This document shows, piece by piece, positions 61,945-64,000 of a DNA stretch of 64,000 nucleotides. The notes under the pieces are model-generated. The model was not told the origin of the DNA and did not search any database. It was given only the letters and a program-made list of their open reading frames with translations. Source of the stretch: an uncultured Flavobacteriaceae bacterium (lineage in GTDB: Bacteria > Bacteroidota > Bacteroidia > Flavobacteriales > Flavobacteriaceae); contig CANMSA010000002.1 in NCBI GenBank assembly GCA_947500385.1, positions 124,001-188,000 of the forward strand, written 5' to 3'. Numbering within the stretch: position 1 is the stretch's first letter; every line of letters begins with the position of its first letter. The position numbers and the translations under genes were made by a program.

Positions 61945-64000
61945 TTATTTTAATATGGTGATAGCACCTTTGAAGCTAGTATTTTCAGCATCACCTAAAT
62001 TGAGCAGGTAGTAATAGGTGGCTACCGGCAACGGATTTCCTTGGTTAGAGCCATACCAATTGTTTTGATAATTATTGGTTTCATATACTTTACTTCCCCA
62101 GCGGTTGTAAATAATCAAACGACAGTTCGGATAGGCTTCAATACCTTCTATGTAAAACATGTCATTGGCCCCATCCCCATTGGGCGTCATAGTATTGGCG
62201 ATGCGCACAGGACCTTCTTCGGGAAGCCCTTCCTGACAATCTGCAGGGCTCCCGATTACATAGGGCCCTGCTATGGCTCCACATCCAAAGGCATCGATGA
62301 CCTGCAAGGTGTATGTGCCTGCGCCCACCCCATCTAGGGCCAATGTGTCACCTACTGTTGTGCCCAGTGCATCCGTCCAGCTGAAAACCGCTGCGACCTC
62401 TTCTCCAATGTAAGCGATTCCCGAAATGCTGCCAGTTCTACCCTCACAGGTCGTATTGGTGAGTTCAAGACCCGTGTCGTCCAGGTCCGGTGGCCCTGAT
62501 TCGTTCACCATAAAGGTCAGCGCACGTTCGCAGCTCGTATCTTCTGTTACCGTGAGCGTATAACTACCCAAGCCCACATTTGGCAAATCTAGCTGCATAC
62601 CGATGACCATGCCGTTGCCATTTGTCCAAACATAGCTTTCATTACCACTACTTCCGGTAACCGTTATGCCCGTAATGCCGCCGTCATTGAGCTGGCAGGT
62701 GGCATCAGTGATACTTCCTCCCGATAGCATTAACGGGCAGTTGGGGTCGACCACTGTAATCATTACCGCATCGGTCGCAGTACATCCACCACCAAAATCG
62801 GTAGTAACGGTATACAAGGTGGTCATTGTAGGACTGGCCATAGGATTCGCTATGGTAGCATCATCCAAACCAGTGGTAGGAGTCCAGCTGTAAGTAACCG
62901 GAGTACCACCGGTTGGCAATGCTTCCAATTGGGTGCTCTCCCCCGCGTTGATGGTAACATCGGGACCCGCATTTACGGCCAGTGTTCCAAGCGTTTCCGT
63001 TACCGAAACATCGTCAATGAAATAATAGCTGATAACATCATTGTTAGTTCCGGGTGTTTGCTGGGTAACCTGTTGTGTGTCGTCAATCGTTCCACTATTG
63101 AAACGCCCTATCGTCAAAAACGCTTCGCCTCCTGAAGCAACAAAAGTTCCTGTTACCTCGATCCAATCGTTCATCTCAGTGATATTGATCGTTGTTTCAA
63201 TATTCGGTGTAACTTGGATCATGGAAAATCCCGTTCCTTGGACCTGAGCGGATGAAAAATAGGCCCCCAAAGAAGTGGCTACCTGAGAGATATCACTTAA
63301 GTTGACATAAAAGCGCACGGTGTACTCCAGGTTAGCGGTCAATGGGTTTGCCAGTTGTATGGTGATATATTCAGAATAGTTATCTATTCCCGGGTCATAG
63401 GACAAGGAAGCGTAAGTGTATATTCCGGCGTGGTTTGTTCCCGTCCTGGACGCTTGTACACTGTTGGCCAACCGATACTCCTCTCCGACCGGAGTCATCA
63501 AGGTAGAGGCGGCGGCGCAAGGGGCGCTAATAATATCAGGGGTGGCGGGGGTCGCATTGATCCATCCTTCTGCAAAACACAAATTGTTATGATATTCCCA
63601 AGTTGGATCTGATGGATGACAACCGGGCCCTAGAGAGCTTCCCAAAGGACAGTCATTTAAATTTTCGAAACTTGGATTCATAACCAGGTTGGTCCCTGAG
63701 CAATTCACGGGAGGGTTATTCACCGATACCGTAACCATGTCCGTAGCTATACATCCACCACCAAAATCGGCAGTTACCGTATACGTCGTAGTAACCGTGG
63801 GGCTGGCTGTAGGGTTGGCCAGCGTGGCATCGTCTAATCCCGTGGCCGGGGTCCAACTATAACTTATTGGGGTGCCAGTAGGAGTTGCCGCCAATGAGAC
63901 ACTGGCACCGGAGTTGAGGTTTACATCTGCACCGGCATTAATAGAAAAACCGTTAGTAGTCCCGACAGTCCAGGTTCTTGAACGCTGGCATCCTCCTCCC
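61945..64000 (-). CDS. T9SS type-B (gliding motility-associated) secreted protein, 5' end beyond the window
   Basis: The frame stays open past the ORF-track start (a TTG) to the right edge, reading ...SINAGADVNLNSGASVSLAATP, which matches the repeat consensus seen later (VNAGPDVTINAGESTQLEALPTGG). The visible ~685 residues hold PKD-like repeats (YSWTPATGLDDATLANPTASPT, twice), a carbohydrate-binding-like domain (NLVMNPSFENLNDCPLG...FIDDVSVTE), SprB-type repeats with CQLNDGGITGI and CEGRTGSISGI, and the type-B sorting domain TPNGDGANDMFYI...ATYYYLLNLGD. Cargo of T9SS. No PorP/SprF gene follows; GH9 genes do. Confidence 0.9.
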   Translation of the reverse strand, partial: GGGCQRSRTWTVGTTNGFSINAGADVNLNSGASVSLAATPTGTPISYSWTPATGLDDATLANPTASPTVTTTYTVTADFGGGCIATDMVTVSVNNPPVNCSGTNLVMNPSFENLNDCPLGSSLGPGCHPSDPTWEYHNNLCFAEGWINATPATPDIISAPCAAASTLMTPVGEEYRLANSVQASRTGTNHAGIYTYASLSYDPGIDNYSEYITIQLANPLTANLEYTVRFYVNLSDISQVATSLGAYFSSAQVQGTGFSMIQVTPNIETTINITEMNDWIEVTGTFVASGGEAFLTIGRFNSGTIDDTQQVTQQTPGTNNDVISYYFIDDVSVTETLGTLAVNAGPDVTINAGESTQLEALPTGGTPVTYSWTPTTGLDDATIANPMASPTMTTLYTVTTDFGGGCTATDAVMITVVDPNCPLMLSGGSITDATCQLNDGGITGITVTGSSGNESYVWTNGNGMVIGMQLDLPNVGLGSYTLTVTEDTSCERALTFMVNESGPPDLDDTGLELTNTTCEGRTGSISGIAYIGEEVAAVFSWTDALGTTVGDTLALDGVGAGTYTLQVIDAFGCGAIAGPYVIGSPADCQEGLPEEGPVRIANTMTPNGDGANDMFYIEGIEAYPNCRLIIYNRWGSKVYETNNYQNNWYGSNQGNPLPVATYYYLLNLGDAENTSFKGAITILK

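Overview
The window is one contiguous stretch of a Bacteroidota chromosome, most likely a marine member of the family Flavobacteriaceae. The evidence is a set of family-typical genes: two kinds of type IX secretion (T9SS) sorting domain, PorP/SprF, DUF2480, DUF3078, DUF5916, and a SUF cluster in flavobacterial order. Promoters follow the Bacteroidota TAnnTTTG (-7) consensus. Species is not assignable from the sequence alone. Gene density is high and there are no rRNA genes, recognisable tRNAs, phage genes, insertion sequences or CRISPR arrays.

Layout. (1) 1-8.1 kb: end of an unknown gene, a 99-bp tandem repeat array, aminopeptidase P, BrnQ, a small CxxC protein, a related ~100-bp repeat array, then a minus-strand block (AraC-type regulator with membrane domain, membrane protein, lipoprotein hydrolase) and ThiL. 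(2) 8.3-11 kb: two surface lipoproteins with propeller-like repeats. (3) 11-19.7 kb: SUF iron-sulfur cluster genes sufA-B-C-D, an outer-membrane barrel gene, sufS-E, a MIP18-family gene, DUF2480 and DUF3078. (4) 20.2-27.4 kb: a DUF5916 outer-membrane protein divergent from a histidine kinase/response regulator operon that also carries a serine hydrolase and two small secreted proteins. (5) 28.3-35 kb: a giant T9SS type-B repeat protein and its PorP/SprF partner. (6) 35.4-52.6 kb: mostly housekeeping (HflX, nucleases, Ogt, CNNM transporter, HemB, HemF) plus an SF2 helicase with predicted membrane helices and a lipoprotein/TPR-membrane/TPR-AAA+ operon. (7) 52.7-64 kb: two tandem multidomain GH9 glycoside hydrolases with T9SS tails and the 3' part of another type-B T9SS protein.

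The most novel signal is non-coding. Five intergenic segments (19.7-20.2, 27.4-27.96 and 35.0-35.25 kb) share one architecture when read on the minus strand. There is a control region with CACAAC half-sites exactly 21 bp apart, an ATCGAT-like box 29-30 bp further upstream, a -7 element 30-31 bp downstream, a ~110-160 nt transcribed segment, a CCTACTT motif, and a Rho-independent terminator. I read them as a multicopy small-RNA family controlled by one activator. The same two-half-site promoter, in plus orientation and with the same spacing, lies in front of the giant T9SS protein gene at 28300. That would place the RNAs and a surface-protein operon in one regulon.

A second signal is the pair of tandem arrays (85-327 and 3721-4097). 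They are diverged members of one family, and each unit carries a stem-loop with a compensatory base-pair change between the arrays. A third is a set of 11-bp-spaced GGTTAA/GTTAAC repeats between the DUF5916 gene and the two-component operon, as expected for an OmpR-family operator.
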